The notes: generated by a model from the letters alone, not told the origin. 36,274 bases of DNA from an uncultured Clostridia bacterium (GCA_946545645.1 CAMNNQ010000151.1:1-36274); one strand, 5' to 3'. Counted from the first letter of the stretch, positions 26,202-35,076 are shown. Numbers and translations: made by a program.

Positions 26202-27167
26202 TCAATACATTTCGGAGACTTTTTTCAGTTCATCAGCGAAGCCCTGCCTGATATCCTTCGGAGCCGTGATCTCGATGCCGTCGCCGTAGCGCATCACCCA
26301 CAGATAAAACTGCTTGTTGATGCCGCAGGTCGCCCGGACAATTGCGTGATCGGCATCATCAAAATCGTCCCGGGAGCTGACTGTGTCACCAAGCTGTTCC
26401 AGCATTTCGTCCAGCAGATACCGTTTTATCTTGAAGGTCACGATCTCAAACCGCTCCACCGGAAATACGTCCACTACAAAGCCCGGAGCTTTCGGCTCCT
26501 GCGGCGGTTTAGTCTTGCTCACCTCGCCGCCTTTGATACTCTTGATGCGGTCTATACGATAGGTGCGAAACTGCGCCGTTTCCTCGTTGTAGCAGCGCAG
26601 ATAAAATCTCTCGTTCATATAGATGACCTTTACCGGCAGCATATCCCGGTGCTTGTCATAATACACGATGTTCTTGTGAACATCAAGCTTACCGTAGCTG
26701 AAATTGATCTTGCGGTGCTCGGCAATGAGCCTGTGAATGGTATCAAGGTTGCCAAGCAGATCACGCTGTATCTTGCTGATATTGGTAGCTTCGATACGGC
26801 TGATGAGATTCCTGATCTCTGAGTCAGAGCACATACTTTCAAACTTTGTGATAAGGTCCTGCTTTTGCCTGAATGTCAGGAATTTGTTGATCGTCACAGT
26901 GTCCACGAGGAAGCGGATCTCATTGAAGGTGAAGCCCTTGCCTTTGAGGGTATAGTAGGCGGTATTGTGTGCGCCGCTGGTCTTTCGGATATCGTATCCC
27001 ATAGTTTCAAGGCGCTCGATATCACGGCGGATGGTCAGTACGGAAACATTATCCATTCCGGAATTGTTGGCAAGGTGATCCTGAATATCGCGGATAGTCA
27101 CCCCATGCTTATCGTCCGTCGCACGGGTGAGGTAGTTGAGTATGTGGATTATGCGTTCGTGATCCAT
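26202..27167 (-). CDS. WYL-domain transcriptional regulator
   Basis: A 321-residue protein. Residues 1-70 form a winged helix-turn-helix of the DeoR/HTH_11 type (ILNYLTRATD...VTIRDIQDHL, then a recognition-helix region TIRRDIERLETMGYDI). The middle carries the WYL domain: a KINFSYGKLD strand near residue 155, then MNERFYLRCYNE and FRTYRIDRI. A WCX-type C-terminal extension follows. WYL domains sense ligands (often nucleic acids or nucleotides), and family members such as BrxR and CapW repress phage-defence operons. AGGAGG precedes the ATG, directly after a frameshifted small gene. I infer that it regulates the neighbouring promoters carrying the GAACAWCTG element, but no site precedes its own start. 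Confidence 0.9.
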   Translation of the reverse strand: MDHERIIHILNYLTRATDDKHGVTIRDIQDHLANNSGMDNVSVLTIRRDIERLETMGYDIRKTSGAHNTAYYTLKGKGFTFNEIRFLVDTVTINKFLTFRQKQDLITKFESMCSDSEIRNLISRIEATNISKIQRDLLGNLDTIHRLIAEHRKINFSYGKLDVHKNIVYYDKHRDMLPVKVIYMNERFYLRCYNEETAQFRTYRIDRIKSIKGGEVSKTKPPQEPKAPGFVVDVFPVERFEIVTFKIKRYLLDEMLEQLGDTVSSRDDFDDADHAIVRATCGINKQFYLWVMRYGDGIEITAPKDIRQGFADELKKVSEMY

Positions 27168-27179
27168 GGAGCGACCTCC

Positions 27180-27429
27180 TTACTTTTTGATCCTCTTATA
27201 ATACTCCTCCAGCTTCTCATCACATATCCTCCCAATCTCGGCTTTTTCCACATCGGTCAGATTCCTCCACACAGTCGGCTCGACCTCGATAATGCCAAGC
27301 GTTTTTGTATGCCAGAGCATCTGCATATCCTGAAAGCGTTTCAGCAGGTCGCAGGCGCAAGGAGCCTTGATCTCGCCCTTTTTGAAACTTGGCTAGATGC
27401 TCCTTACGTTCAGGAACGAATATCACCAA
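27180..27429 (-). pseudogene. frameshifted small gene of about 82 codons
   Basis: From 27429 one frame reads VIFVPERKEHLAKFQKG. After the run AAAAAGGGCG near 27380 a second frame continues GEIKAPCACDLLKRFQDMQ, LWHTKTLGIIEVEPTVWRN, and ends DEKLEEYYKRIKK at 27180. The second part alone is open for 70 codons, and the two join sensibly if one G is dropped. No good ribosome-binding site precedes the first part, which begins just after the nuclease gene stop. The 5' end may also be lost. I do not recognise the family. It lies immediately upstream of the WYL gene. Confidence 0.6.
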
Positions 27430-27433
27430 GGCA

Positions 27434-28519
27434 TCAATCGCTGATTCCCCATATCTGCTTCAATCTGTTCACAGTATCGATCCACTTGGAAGAGCTTGGC
27501 TTAGATGCACTGTTCTGATTGGCAAAAAATCCGGGCTCACGAACGGCATTATCCTCATCGACCGTATATATCCATTGTATTTTTACAACATATTCCGCAT
27601 TTTCAGGTTCATCGCTTTTATACAGATAATCGGCTCCGTTTTCTAAATCCGAAAAAGCAATTTCACGGCCGTCAATGTTGAACTTAACATCTTTTGCCTG
27701 AGTAACTGTATCTGTAACTAAACCATATCCAACGTAGCCTTTCTTAGGGATATACGCAAACACCTTGTCGCCAACGTTTAATCTTTTTAATGTACCTGAA
27801 TACCAGCTTCCACCGCCAGCTGAAATAAACCCGTATTTTCTCGCGTCTTCCCATGTCCTTGAATGTTCGCCGCAGCCATAAGCGGCATAGGCAAATCCGT
27901 TCCATGGCCTTGTGCTGTCGGAGTCTAAAACTCTTTCTTCGATATCCTTGCCGAACCATGTTCTGCCAATTATCTGTTTGCCCTCACATTCATAGACGTT
28001 AAAAAACAGAATATTTATCAGAACATCATATTTGTCGCGAAGGTAGTTTATTATCCTTTCGGTACTGGCATCCATTTGCGAGGCAACAATGACCATTTTG
28101 ACCTTTTGATTTATTGTATCAGCATCAAGAGTAAACTTGTTGTTAAACTTCTTCTGATATGCCTCTTCCAGTGATTTCGGAGCGCTCGGGTATTTTTCAG
28201 TATATTTTATATATATATCCAGAATATCTTTGAATGTGTAATTTGATACGCTTGCTGCATAATCAATAGCCTGCGCAGTTACTTCTCTGGGTGTCATATC
28301 CCGTTTAAGCTCCACGACCACAAGATCTCCATCAGGCTCCATACAAAGAAGATCAATATATTTGTTTGCTTCAGTACGGACCTGCTCACCAATGATAAGC
28401 CAGCTTGGATCAAGAATGTCAGTGTTCTTTACGAACAGTTTTTCAAGTTCTTTCTCGTCTATTACAATGCTCTTGACCTCTTTGCCGTCTTCAATATACC
28501 ATAGATTCTGATGTAACAT
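27434..28519 (-). CDS. NucS/DUF91-like nuclease fused to an EVE/PUA-like domain
   Basis: A 361-residue protein. The N-terminal half is a PD-(D/E)xK nuclease of the NucS/DUF91 type: Asp56 in YIDLL, Glu70-x-Lys72 in VVVELKRD, and a following Gln83-x3-Tyr87 motif as in RecB-like nucleases. The C-terminal half (about residues 190-275 onward) has the EVE/PUA-like pattern WEDARKYGFISAGGG, then LNVGDKVFAYIP and GYVGYGLV. EVE/PUA-type folds often bind modified bases, so I infer a modification-dependent nuclease, possibly acting on phage DNA. The ATG follows the stop of a 24-codon MazG fragment by zero bases (TGAATG), so translation is coupled. It sits directly downstream of jetD and may be co-transcribed with Wadjet. 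It could alternatively act on foreign or damaged DNA. Confidence 0.8.
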   Translation of the reverse strand: MLHQNLWYIEDGKEVKSIVIDEKELEKLFVKNTDILDPSWLIIGEQVRTEANKYIDLLCMEPDGDLVVVELKRDMTPREVTAQAIDYAASVSNYTFKDILDIYIKYTEKYPSAPKSLEEAYQKKFNNKFTLDADTINQKVKMVIVASQMDASTERIINYLRDKYDVLINILFFNVYECEGKQIIGRTWFGKDIEERVLDSDSTRPWNGFAYAAYGCGEHSRTWEDARKYGFISAGGGSWYSGTLKRLNVGDKVFAYIPKKGYVGYGLVTDTVTQAKDVKFNIDGREIAFSDLENGADYLYKSDEPENAEYVVKIQWIYTVDEDNAVREPGFFANQNSASKPSSSKWIDTVNRLKQIWGISD

Positions 28520-28594
28520 TCAAATATCCCCCTTGTCAGCTTTTTCTATTATCTCCGGGATCTTGTCACGGACGAGTTTGTTGTAGGTGGGCAT
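28520..28594 (-). pseudogene. N-terminal fragment of a MazG-like NTP pyrophosphohydrolase
   Basis: A 24-codon frame with a perfect AGGAGG-led ATG at 28594. It starts MPTYNKLVRDKIPEIIEKA, the signature opening of phosphoribosyl-ATP pyrophosphohydrolase-like (all-alpha, MazG superfamily) proteins, but ends at TGA after only 24 residues where the family has about 100. The catalytic EExxE and helical core are absent. It now functions at most as a leader whose stop is adjacent to the nuclease start. Confidence 0.75.
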
Positions 28595-28626
28595 AATAGA
28601 TCCTCCTATATTTTGCTTCTTATGTG

Positions 28627-29796
28627 CTAAGTATCCAGTGCCTCCTGCTCCAGTTTGCAATTATTGTCAAGCATATACTGAACAGTATCTCTGAACTCTG
28701 TATCCAACAGATCAGTCAGTCTTTTTCTGTCATTTTCAGTCAACGGTCTGGAATAGCTTTTGTAAAGCTCCAGCGTGCTTGTATCCATTCTGAACGGCTT
28801 GAAATCAATTCCTGTTCTGGCACGCAGATGTAAAAGAATATAAAATCCGCCCGCATCAATATCTCCGAAATGAAGATACTCCGCTTCCGGATTACATTTA
28901 AATATCTTTTTGATGAAATTCCGGCGGTGAGAATTGTGATAACCTCCCAGATATACAGCGAGAGTCTGCGGATCACTAAAACGGTTAAAGGTGGTAAGAT
29001 TTTCAATGGTAATAAGTCTGTTTCCGCCTATCCGTATTTCATCTATGCTTTTCAGAAGATCGGAAGAGATCGCTATATCACCTTTCAGCGCCGACAGATC
29101 AAGCTTCTGCCCGGAAATAACAATGCTTCCGTTTCCTTTGATATATACGTGTCCCGGATTCTTTACTATATTCAGATCCTCGAGAACAGTCTCCTCATCG
29201 GGGAAATCGCCGTACCGGAACAAGATCCAGGCAGCTTTCTTTTTTATTCTTTCAAACACTTTTGAATCGCTGTACAGCCTGATCGAAAAGTCTCTCTCAT
29301 ATGTCTCCTCGGTAACATTGAAGATCTCTTTGATCGCTCTCAGTGTTTTTTCAAGTTCATCAACATCCCCGTCAAACCGTTCAACTGATCTGTTGCTGCG
29401 AATACGTTCTGTCTGTGCAGAACAATACCTGTTCAGCACCTCATTCTCGTTCAGATATTTCTCCATAAGCGCAAGGAGCGTATTATTAAGCTCCGCTTTT
29501 GGTTTTCTTTTCAGATATTTATAGATATCGCCAAGACTGTCAGTGTTCAGTATCACAGACCGTTCAAATGCGTTTTTGGTATATCTGACCGTTACAAACC
29601 CCAGCTTTTCAAGCTCGCTGACAGATTCATTTACACTTCTGAACACATCGTATTCAGCGGGGTCTTTATATTTTGGAAAAAGCTTTTTAAGCTGTTCGGT
29701 GAAGTTCTGATTTGTTTTGTTTTCTCCTGAAAAGCTCTTGCTTCGTTCATACTTATCAACAAGGTGATCAAGTATTTTTTTCTCATAATTCATCAT
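28627..29796 (-). CDS. jetD: Wadjet nuclease subunit JetD (Toprim/topo VI A-like)
   Basis: A 389-residue protein from the ATG at 29796 (a second ATG at 29793 is equally possible); both overlap the end of jetC by 11-14 bases, with AGAGG upstream. The N-terminal two-thirds is a helical/winged-helix part (DUF3322-like), and the last third is a Toprim domain (DUF2220-like) with Glu265 in ENLTTF, Asp312-x-Asp314 in GDIDAGG, and a LEQE motif at the end. JetD is the endonuclease that cleaves closed circular DNA after SMC-driven extrusion in Wadjet. All the metal-binding residues I can see are intact, so it looks functional. Confidence 0.93.
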   Translation of the reverse strand: MMNYEKKILDHLVDKYERSKSFSGENKTNQNFTEQLKKLFPKYKDPAEYDVFRSVNESVSELEKLGFVTVRYTKNAFERSVILNTDSLGDIYKYLKRKPKAELNNTLLALMEKYLNENEVLNRYCSAQTERIRSNRSVERFDGDVDELEKTLRAIKEIFNVTEETYERDFSIRLYSDSKVFERIKKKAAWILFRYGDFPDEETVLEDLNIVKNPGHVYIKGNGSIVISGQKLDLSALKGDIAISSDLLKSIDEIRIGGNRLITIENLTTFNRFSDPQTLAVYLGGYHNSHRRNFIKKIFKCNPEAEYLHFGDIDAGGFYILLHLRARTGIDFKPFRMDTSTLELYKSYSRPLTENDRKRLTDLLDTEFRDTVQYMLDNNCKLEQEALDT

Positions 29797-32700
29797 ACGA
29801 AAATGCCTCTGTATAACTGTAATGATCTGCATCACTGTAGACCATAACGATATTGTCGGTCTGCTCTCCTATCAGTTCCAATCTTGTTGAGGGAGCAGCA
29901 AGGATGATCTGAAAATCCTGAGATTTGAAGAAATCCATCATGCTTCTGATCCTTTCCTCATCCATTTTATCAAAGGCTTCGTCAAGCATTATGACCCTGA
30001 CGGTTTCACCTGTATTGTATATCTGAGCAAAGGAAGCCGCGATCGCAACATAGTATGGGGTCTGTGTTTCTCCGCCGCTTTTCTCACGGTATATCTTCGA
30101 GAACTTCTGTGACCTTCCATCTCTTGTGACTATGTCTATATCATAATCCATATAGCTGCGATAGTCAGTATATTCACGGATAACGTCTTCACCCTTTTCG
30201 TCCGAAGCAGTCAGCTTGGAAAACAGCTCTTCCATTTCATCGTGATATTCCTTGTCAAACTGCGTTGAGAACAGATTGAACTCTCCGAGGTTGAAGTTGG
30301 ACATTATCATTTCATAGAGCTTGCGCTTGCTGCTGTCAGGCGGATAAGAAAACTGATAAGAGTCATTACCGTAGTAGATAGGTTTCAGCGTTTTGTTCAG
30401 ATCCTTGAAAAGCTCCCGGGCCTTTTCGATGTTCTCACGCATTTTTACAAGGAAGCTCTCCCTGAATTCAATTTCGCAGTTGTTCCGAATAGCTGTCAGT
30501 TTTTCTTCATAAGCTATCAGATCATGTCTTGTCAGCGTGTTATATTCTTCTGAATAGATGCCCATAACGCTGAGCCCCGTGCCGAGGTCTCCGTCCTTGT
30601 ACTTTGACTGCTTGACATTCAGAGCGTTCACCTTGTCATTTCTGCTGTTTTGCAGAGCTGCCTTTCTGGGTTGATAATTAGTATAGATCGTATCGGAGGA
30701 CTTTGTTCTCTTGTGATCGTCATATTTCTTCCGCGCTTCTGAAAGGGCGGCATCATTTCCTTCGCTCATTTCTTTGATATCCTGCTCGTTGTGATTTGCT
30801 GCTGTTTCATGCTCAATCATCGTTGAAGTGTCTGTGTTAATGCTGGATGTGATCTCTGTAATTTCAATAATGATTCCATCTCTGCGGCTTTTAGCCTGGT
30901 CAACTTCCTTTTTCAGCAAAGCGGCCTTCTCCTGCAGCTGTAAATATGTAGGATCATTTTCGGCTTCTTTTAAATCGTTATTCAGCTTGGAAAGCTTTTC
31001 GTTTATCCGCTTGAGTTCAAGCGGGGATGTTATAACATCTGCAAGCGTCTCAAAATTGCAGTACCCTATCAAATCCAGTGCGCTGTTTGCAGCCTTTATC
31101 CTGCTTTCAGCTTTTTCTTTTTCTGTCTTTTTTTCGGCATATTCCTTCTTTTTTATCTCCAACTGTTTTTGCAGGGCATATTTGCCGATATACGGCATCC
31201 TGTATATGTCGGGATTTATCTTTCTTAGTGCCTTGCCTTGATAAAGCATACACCCGGAAGTAACAGATGTTTCATACTGTTTCAGCTCATCTGCCGAGCT
31301 GCACATTCTTACCTTGTTCAGTACATAGCAAACAAAAGCCTTTGCATATCTGTTTTCGGTAACAATAACGCTTGCAAGGCTGTTTTCTTCCGCAGAGGTA
31401 TTTGTGTCAAGCCTGGCTGTGTTTACAACAGCCGCAGTATGAACGTGGGCTTTGTTCCTGTCATAGACTGATGCGGCAATATCATAATACTGAGGTTCGA
31501 CTATCAGATAGAATCGCTGAGTATTGAGATAGCCCTCGACTGCATTCTGCCAATTCTTATTTTCTTCAGATATTTCCAGCAGATCAGCAAGAACATATAC
31601 GGGCGCATTGATCCCTCTGTTTGCAAGCTCCTGCTCTATCAGTCCTTTCAGCTTAACAACATTCGGATTATATGTGATCTTATTCTGTTCAAGGCCCTTT
31701 ATTTCCTCGGATAGTCTGTTCAGCTCTGCTGTCAGTTTCTGCTGCACAGCAGTGCAGGTTATACGTTCGCTGTCTATATCCGTTTTAGCTTTTTCAAAAC
31801 AGCTCTTTATGTCAACAACTATCCTGTTCCTGACTTCGGCATCGGCATCATGCCCTTCCAAAATACCGAGCGACTGATCTGATATCTGTATCAGGGATGG
31901 AATGCCTTTTCGGGCAGCTTTTAGCCTTCTGAGCTGCTCGTCCAGCTTATCGGCAGCCTGTTTTGCTGCATACCGGTCTTTTTCTGCGCTGCCGATATCA
32001 GACTTGATCCGGTTTATAAGTATCGCATTTTCGCCGGACTTCAAAGCTGACAGCAGATCAGCGTATTTCTCATTAAGCGCGTTATACTCATTATCGAGTG
32101 ATCCGCTTTCCGATCGCAGTTGAACAAGCCGCTGTGTGTCCGCAGCGATCTTGTTTTTCAGTTTCTCTGCATTGTCACGGTTGGTTCCATATTCGGCTAT
32201 TTTTATCAGAAGATCGATCACAAGGATCTGCCGGTCGATATTCCGTATATCACTGTATGTATTCTGTATATCTTCAAGCTGGCTGACCTGACGCTTTATC
32301 TGCTCAACTATGCCCTGCATTTCTTTGAGATTATTGATATTCTCTCTCAAAGCCTCGATATCAACTTCTTTTTCGGGCAATATGAACTGTGAAACAAAGG
32401 ATTTAACATCCTTCATAGGTTTAAAAGCTATAGACTTAGGAAGCAGTTCAAAAAAACTGTCCTGCAAATGCCCGAGGCGGTGTCTGAAACGATTCTTTGC
32501 CTCTTTGTCGGTATGTATAAATGTTATTTTTCTTCCATTGTTTTTGAATTCATTATCCATTGCAGGCTTGTTGTTTACAATAAAAGAAAGCTGCTCAAAA
32601 GAACCTTCTTCACAAAACCATTTTCTTCTGACATCGCTTTCAAGATCGGGAGAATCTGTTTTGAGACCCAAAACAAAGAACCTGTCCTTGCTTTCTTCAT

Positions 32701-33001
32701 ACATCTCAATAGCCACATAGGATATGACTGCTCCTTTTCGCAGATATTCATTGCCTTCCTCGCCTGTCTTGCCTCTGACATAAGTTTTAAGCGAACGCTT
32801 GCTGTCGCTGTTGGCCGCCTGATTGAAGCGGTGAGTATTGGTCGTCAGGATCATCTGTATCGCATCAAGGACAGTCGATTTTCCTGCTCCGTTTTCTCCC
32901 GAAAACAGATTGCTGCCTTTGAATTCGATCGTTTCATTGCTCAGATAATGCCAATTGATAAGGCGGAGCCTATTCATCCTCATCTTCGTCCGTTGACTCA
33001 T
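29783..33001 (-). CDS. jetC: Wadjet SMC-like ATPase JetC
   Basis: A protein of 1072 residues. The N-terminal head has Walker A GENGAGKST (about residues 35-42) and INWHY before it; a long coiled coil with central hinge follows (about 240-800, Lys/Glu/Asp-rich heptads). The C-terminal head has signature KSGGETQT and Walker B VIMLDEAFDKMDE. This is a MukB/MksF-like SMC, which loads on DNA and extrudes loops for plasmid discrimination. I choose the ATG at 33001 because GGAGG lies 8 bases upstream; later ATGs at 32983 and 32977 are possible, and all overlap the end of jetB. The reading frame is intact throughout. Confidence 0.94.
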   Translation of the reverse strand: MSQRTKMRMNRLRLINWHYLSNETIEFKGSNLFSGENGAGKSTVLDAIQMILTTNTHRFNQAANSDSKRSLKTYVRGKTGEEGNEYLRKGAVISYVAIEMYEESKDRFFVLGLKTDSPDLESDVRRKWFCEEGSFEQLSFIVNNKPAMDNEFKNNGRKITFIHTDKEAKNRFRHRLGHLQDSFFELLPKSIAFKPMKDVKSFVSQFILPEKEVDIEALRENINNLKEMQGIVEQIKRQVSQLEDIQNTYSDIRNIDRQILVIDLLIKIAEYGTNRDNAEKLKNKIAADTQRLVQLRSESGSLDNEYNALNEKYADLLSALKSGENAILINRIKSDIGSAEKDRYAAKQAADKLDEQLRRLKAARKGIPSLIQISDQSLGILEGHDADAEVRNRIVVDIKSCFEKAKTDIDSERITCTAVQQKLTAELNRLSEEIKGLEQNKITYNPNVVKLKGLIEQELANRGINAPVYVLADLLEISEENKNWQNAVEGYLNTQRFYLIVEPQYYDIAASVYDRNKAHVHTAAVVNTARLDTNTSAEENSLASVIVTENRYAKAFVCYVLNKVRMCSSADELKQYETSVTSGCMLYQGKALRKINPDIYRMPYIGKYALQKQLEIKKKEYAEKKTEKEKAESRIKAANSALDLIGYCNFETLADVITSPLELKRINEKLSKLNNDLKEAENDPTYLQLQEKAALLKKEVDQAKSRRDGIIIEITEITSSINTDTSTMIEHETAANHNEQDIKEMSEGNDAALSEARKKYDDHKRTKSSDTIYTNYQPRKAALQNSRNDKVNALNVKQSKYKDGDLGTGLSVMGIYSEEYNTLTRHDLIAYEEKLTAIRNNCEIEFRESFLVKMRENIEKARELFKDLNKTLKPIYYGNDSYQFSYPPDSSKRKLYEMIMSNFNLGEFNLFSTQFDKEYHDEMEELFSKLTASDEKGEDVIREYTDYRSYMDYDIDIVTRDGRSQKFSKIYREKSGGETQTPYYVAIAASFAQIYNTGETVRVIMLDEAFDKMDEERIRSMMDFFKSQDFQIILAAPSTRLELIGEQTDNIVMVYSDADHYSYTEAFSYDEL

Positions 33002-33602
33002 CAGCTCCACCTCCGTTCACATATTTGTTCAGCTTATCTCTGGACTGCTCATATACCTGATCAAGCTGTGCCGGATCAAAAGCCAAAGTTACCGATGCAT
33101 AAATTTGTATCCTTGTTTCCGGGTCGCTCATATCACTGTCAAGATTGTTGATTATATGATACCGTTTCAGCAGTCCCAAAGATGTTTTCAATTCATGTTT
33201 TTTCAGCCTTATCCCTGTCAGGCTGCGGTATCTGTCATATATCTCATCAGACTGTGTAATGACTGAATCTGTCTGCGACAAACGCTTCTTTTCCTCAATA
33301 TAGATGAGCCTGATTATCAGAAGGAGAATGCTGTCCAGCTTGCGAAGTCTGATCCTGCCTGTTCCGAACAGATTGTTCAGAGATATGATACCCGAATCCT
33401 CATTGAGCACGACCTCATATCCGAGAAGGTCGAAATAAGCCTTGAACAGATCCTTTTCCTTGAGGACGAAATAATAGCAGTTCTTTGTATCAGGGCTCTC
33501 TTTAAGAATAAAGCACTCGTTCAGCAGCTTGTTAGCATTTATCCTGAATTTTTCTCTTGATACATTTTCGAGCAGCTGTTCAAGCAAAGTGTCTGCATTC
33601 AT
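32970..33602 (-). CDS. jetB: Wadjet KITE subunit JetB
   Basis: A 210-residue protein placed between jetA and jetC, starting 1 base after the jetA stop with GAGGGTG as ribosome-binding site. It is a winged-helix-rich protein (for example RKLDSILLLIIRLIYIEEKKRL and KHELKTSLGLLKRYHII) with a strongly acidic tail (about the last 12 residues). The size and position match the KITE-type subunit that binds the JetA kleisin and the SMC neck. The family is probably the DUF6063/DUF4194-like JetB group. I did not confirm this. Confidence 0.9.
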   Translation of the reverse strand: MNADTLLEQLLENVSREKFRINANKLLNECFILKESPDTKNCYYFVLKEKDLFKAYFDLLGYEVVLNEDSGIISLNNLFGTGRIRLRKLDSILLLIIRLIYIEEKKRLSQTDSVITQSDEIYDRYRSLTGIRLKKHELKTSLGLLKRYHIINNLDSDMSDPETRIQIYASVTLAFDPAQLDQVYEQSRDKLNKYVNGGGADESTDEDEDE

Positions 33603-33603
33603 C

Positions 33604-35013
33604 TTATCTCACCCTCTTTTTAATCGTAAAGTCCTTGAATCTGAAACCGTTTTTGGTGATATATTTGTCATCGGGGACGATCATATAGCTTGACTTTTTA
33701 TCCTTGCCGTACAGGCTTATAAAGATCAGCCGGATAATATCACGGCGTGTGACCGTATCTATCTCGGATGCACGGATATCGGTTCTGTCCTTTAACAGTT
33801 CGCTGACGTACAGATTGATATTCTTTCTCGAAAAACGGTTTGCATTCCTTTCCTTCAGAGCGTTCTTTCGTTTTTCTGCAAGCTCTTCCGGTATGATCTG
33901 AGGATCAAATATATCATCGACCTCTGTGATCTTTTTAGTGACCGAAACAGGCTTCAAAGATTCACCGCTGATAAAGCCCTGCGGAAACATATTGAAGATC
34001 CTGCAATAGCATTCGGGGATATCATCGTATATGCTCCCGTCCTCCTCGGCGTTGAATGCAGAGGCAAGTTCCCGGAGAACAGTAGAGATCTTTCCCTCTA
34101 TATTGTTGCTGTTCATAAACGCGAGCTTGGCTCTGGAAACAGCACTTTTGAGATACTTAGTGTGCTTCTTAACTATCTCTTTCTCTATTTCATCGTAGGA
34201 GTCAAAATACTCTAAAATATTGGTTACGATCTCACGGATCTTGTCATCGGCAGTTTCCCTGTCGTTCTCATTTTCTATGTTCTGATATCCGATAGCCGCA
34301 CGTTCCATTATCTCTTTATCGTTGAGTATCCCGCGCAGCCGGCTTTCAATAACATTTCTGAAACGCGAGACATTGTCATTGGTCTTCATCCTGTGATAAG
34401 CCTTGGAGCCGATGTTTTCATTGTACGAGAAAAAATGCTCCATCAGTTCTTCAGGACTCTGTCCGTCCGTAAGTTCATCTATGTATTTTCGGATGCTTGT
34501 ATTCAGCTTTTTGAGCTCAGTAAACAAAGCGAGCGTCCTGTCATAAACAGGCTTTATTATCTGCGGATACGGCCTGTCATAGAGCTTCTCGTTCACCAGC
34601 AGGGAATAAATCGCCGAAACCTCGCTTTGATATTCCATCTCATTGGTATCGGTAATTGAGATCAGCGCCTGCATTATAGTCACCGAATGATTCGGCATTA
34701 TGATCTTCTGGCGGTTATCATTGCCGTACTCATATTCTATCCAGCCGTATGCTTTCAGCTTTCGGAGAAATTCTCCGGCTTTAGCTCGAGGATCAACAAG
34801 TATTTCGTTTTCCTCATCGAACCGTATCTCCGAGATGTCAGACTTGTTAAAATAGTCTGTTAGTTTCAAAAGCAGGATCTCTCTGTCAATGCCGTATGAC
34901 AGCTCCGAACGGTAGGAGTTATATATGATATCGAGGCAATCAACGAAAATGTTTTGATATTTGCTCGTAAGCACCTTGAAATAATCAGCGCCCAGTATGC
35001 TGAACAGATCCAT
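33604..35013 (-). CDS. jetA: Wadjet kleisin subunit JetA
   Basis: A 469-residue protein, first of the four-gene operon. I place the start at the ATG at 35013, six bases after AGAGGTG; a GTG at 35022 overlaps that ribosome-binding site. The sequence is helical with winged-helix-like ends (MDLFSILGADYFKVLTSKY at the N-terminus; a C-terminal TRRDIIRLIFISLYGK). The middle is a mixture of helices (for example EIEKEIVKKHTKYLKSAVS). The order kleisin-KITE-SMC-nuclease, the short intergenic distances and the length agree with a clostridial Wadjet, most like the type II arrangement with a DUF5716-like JetA. The subtype is inference. Confidence 0.88.
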   Translation of the reverse strand: MDLFSILGADYFKVLTSKYQNIFVDCLDIIYNSYRSELSYGIDREILLLKLTDYFNKSDISEIRFDEENEILVDPRAKAGEFLRKLKAYGWIEYEYGNDNRQKIIMPNHSVTIMQALISITDTNEMEYQSEVSAIYSLLVNEKLYDRPYPQIIKPVYDRTLALFTELKKLNTSIRKYIDELTDGQSPEELMEHFFSYNENIGSKAYHRMKTNDNVSRFRNVIESRLRGILNDKEIMERAAIGYQNIENENDRETADDKIREIVTNILEYFDSYDEIEKEIVKKHTKYLKSAVSRAKLAFMNSNNIEGKISTVLRELASAFNAEEDGSIYDDIPECYCRIFNMFPQGFISGESLKPVSVTKKITEVDDIFDPQIIPEELAEKRKNALKERNANRFSRKNINLYVSELLKDRTDIRASEIDTVTRRDIIRLIFISLYGKDKKSSYMIVPDDKYITKNGFRFKDFTIKKRVR

Positions 35014-35056
35014 TGATCTCACCTCTTGATTTGATCGGTATTGGTGTAATAAAGCT

Positions 35057-35076
35057 TGATCAGTTGTTAACGATCA
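35057..35076 (-). promoter_or_regulatory. candidate operator in the jetA leader
   Basis: TGATC at one end and GATCA at the other bracket a GTTAACAACT core. The 11 bases AACAACTGATC match copy 1 of the element upstream of the 393-residue gene. It lies about 44-63 bases before the jetA ATG and downstream of the predicted jetA promoter. The region 6 bases downstream (CTTTAT) is only weakly -10-like, so here it may be an operator rather than a promoter. Confidence 0.4.
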
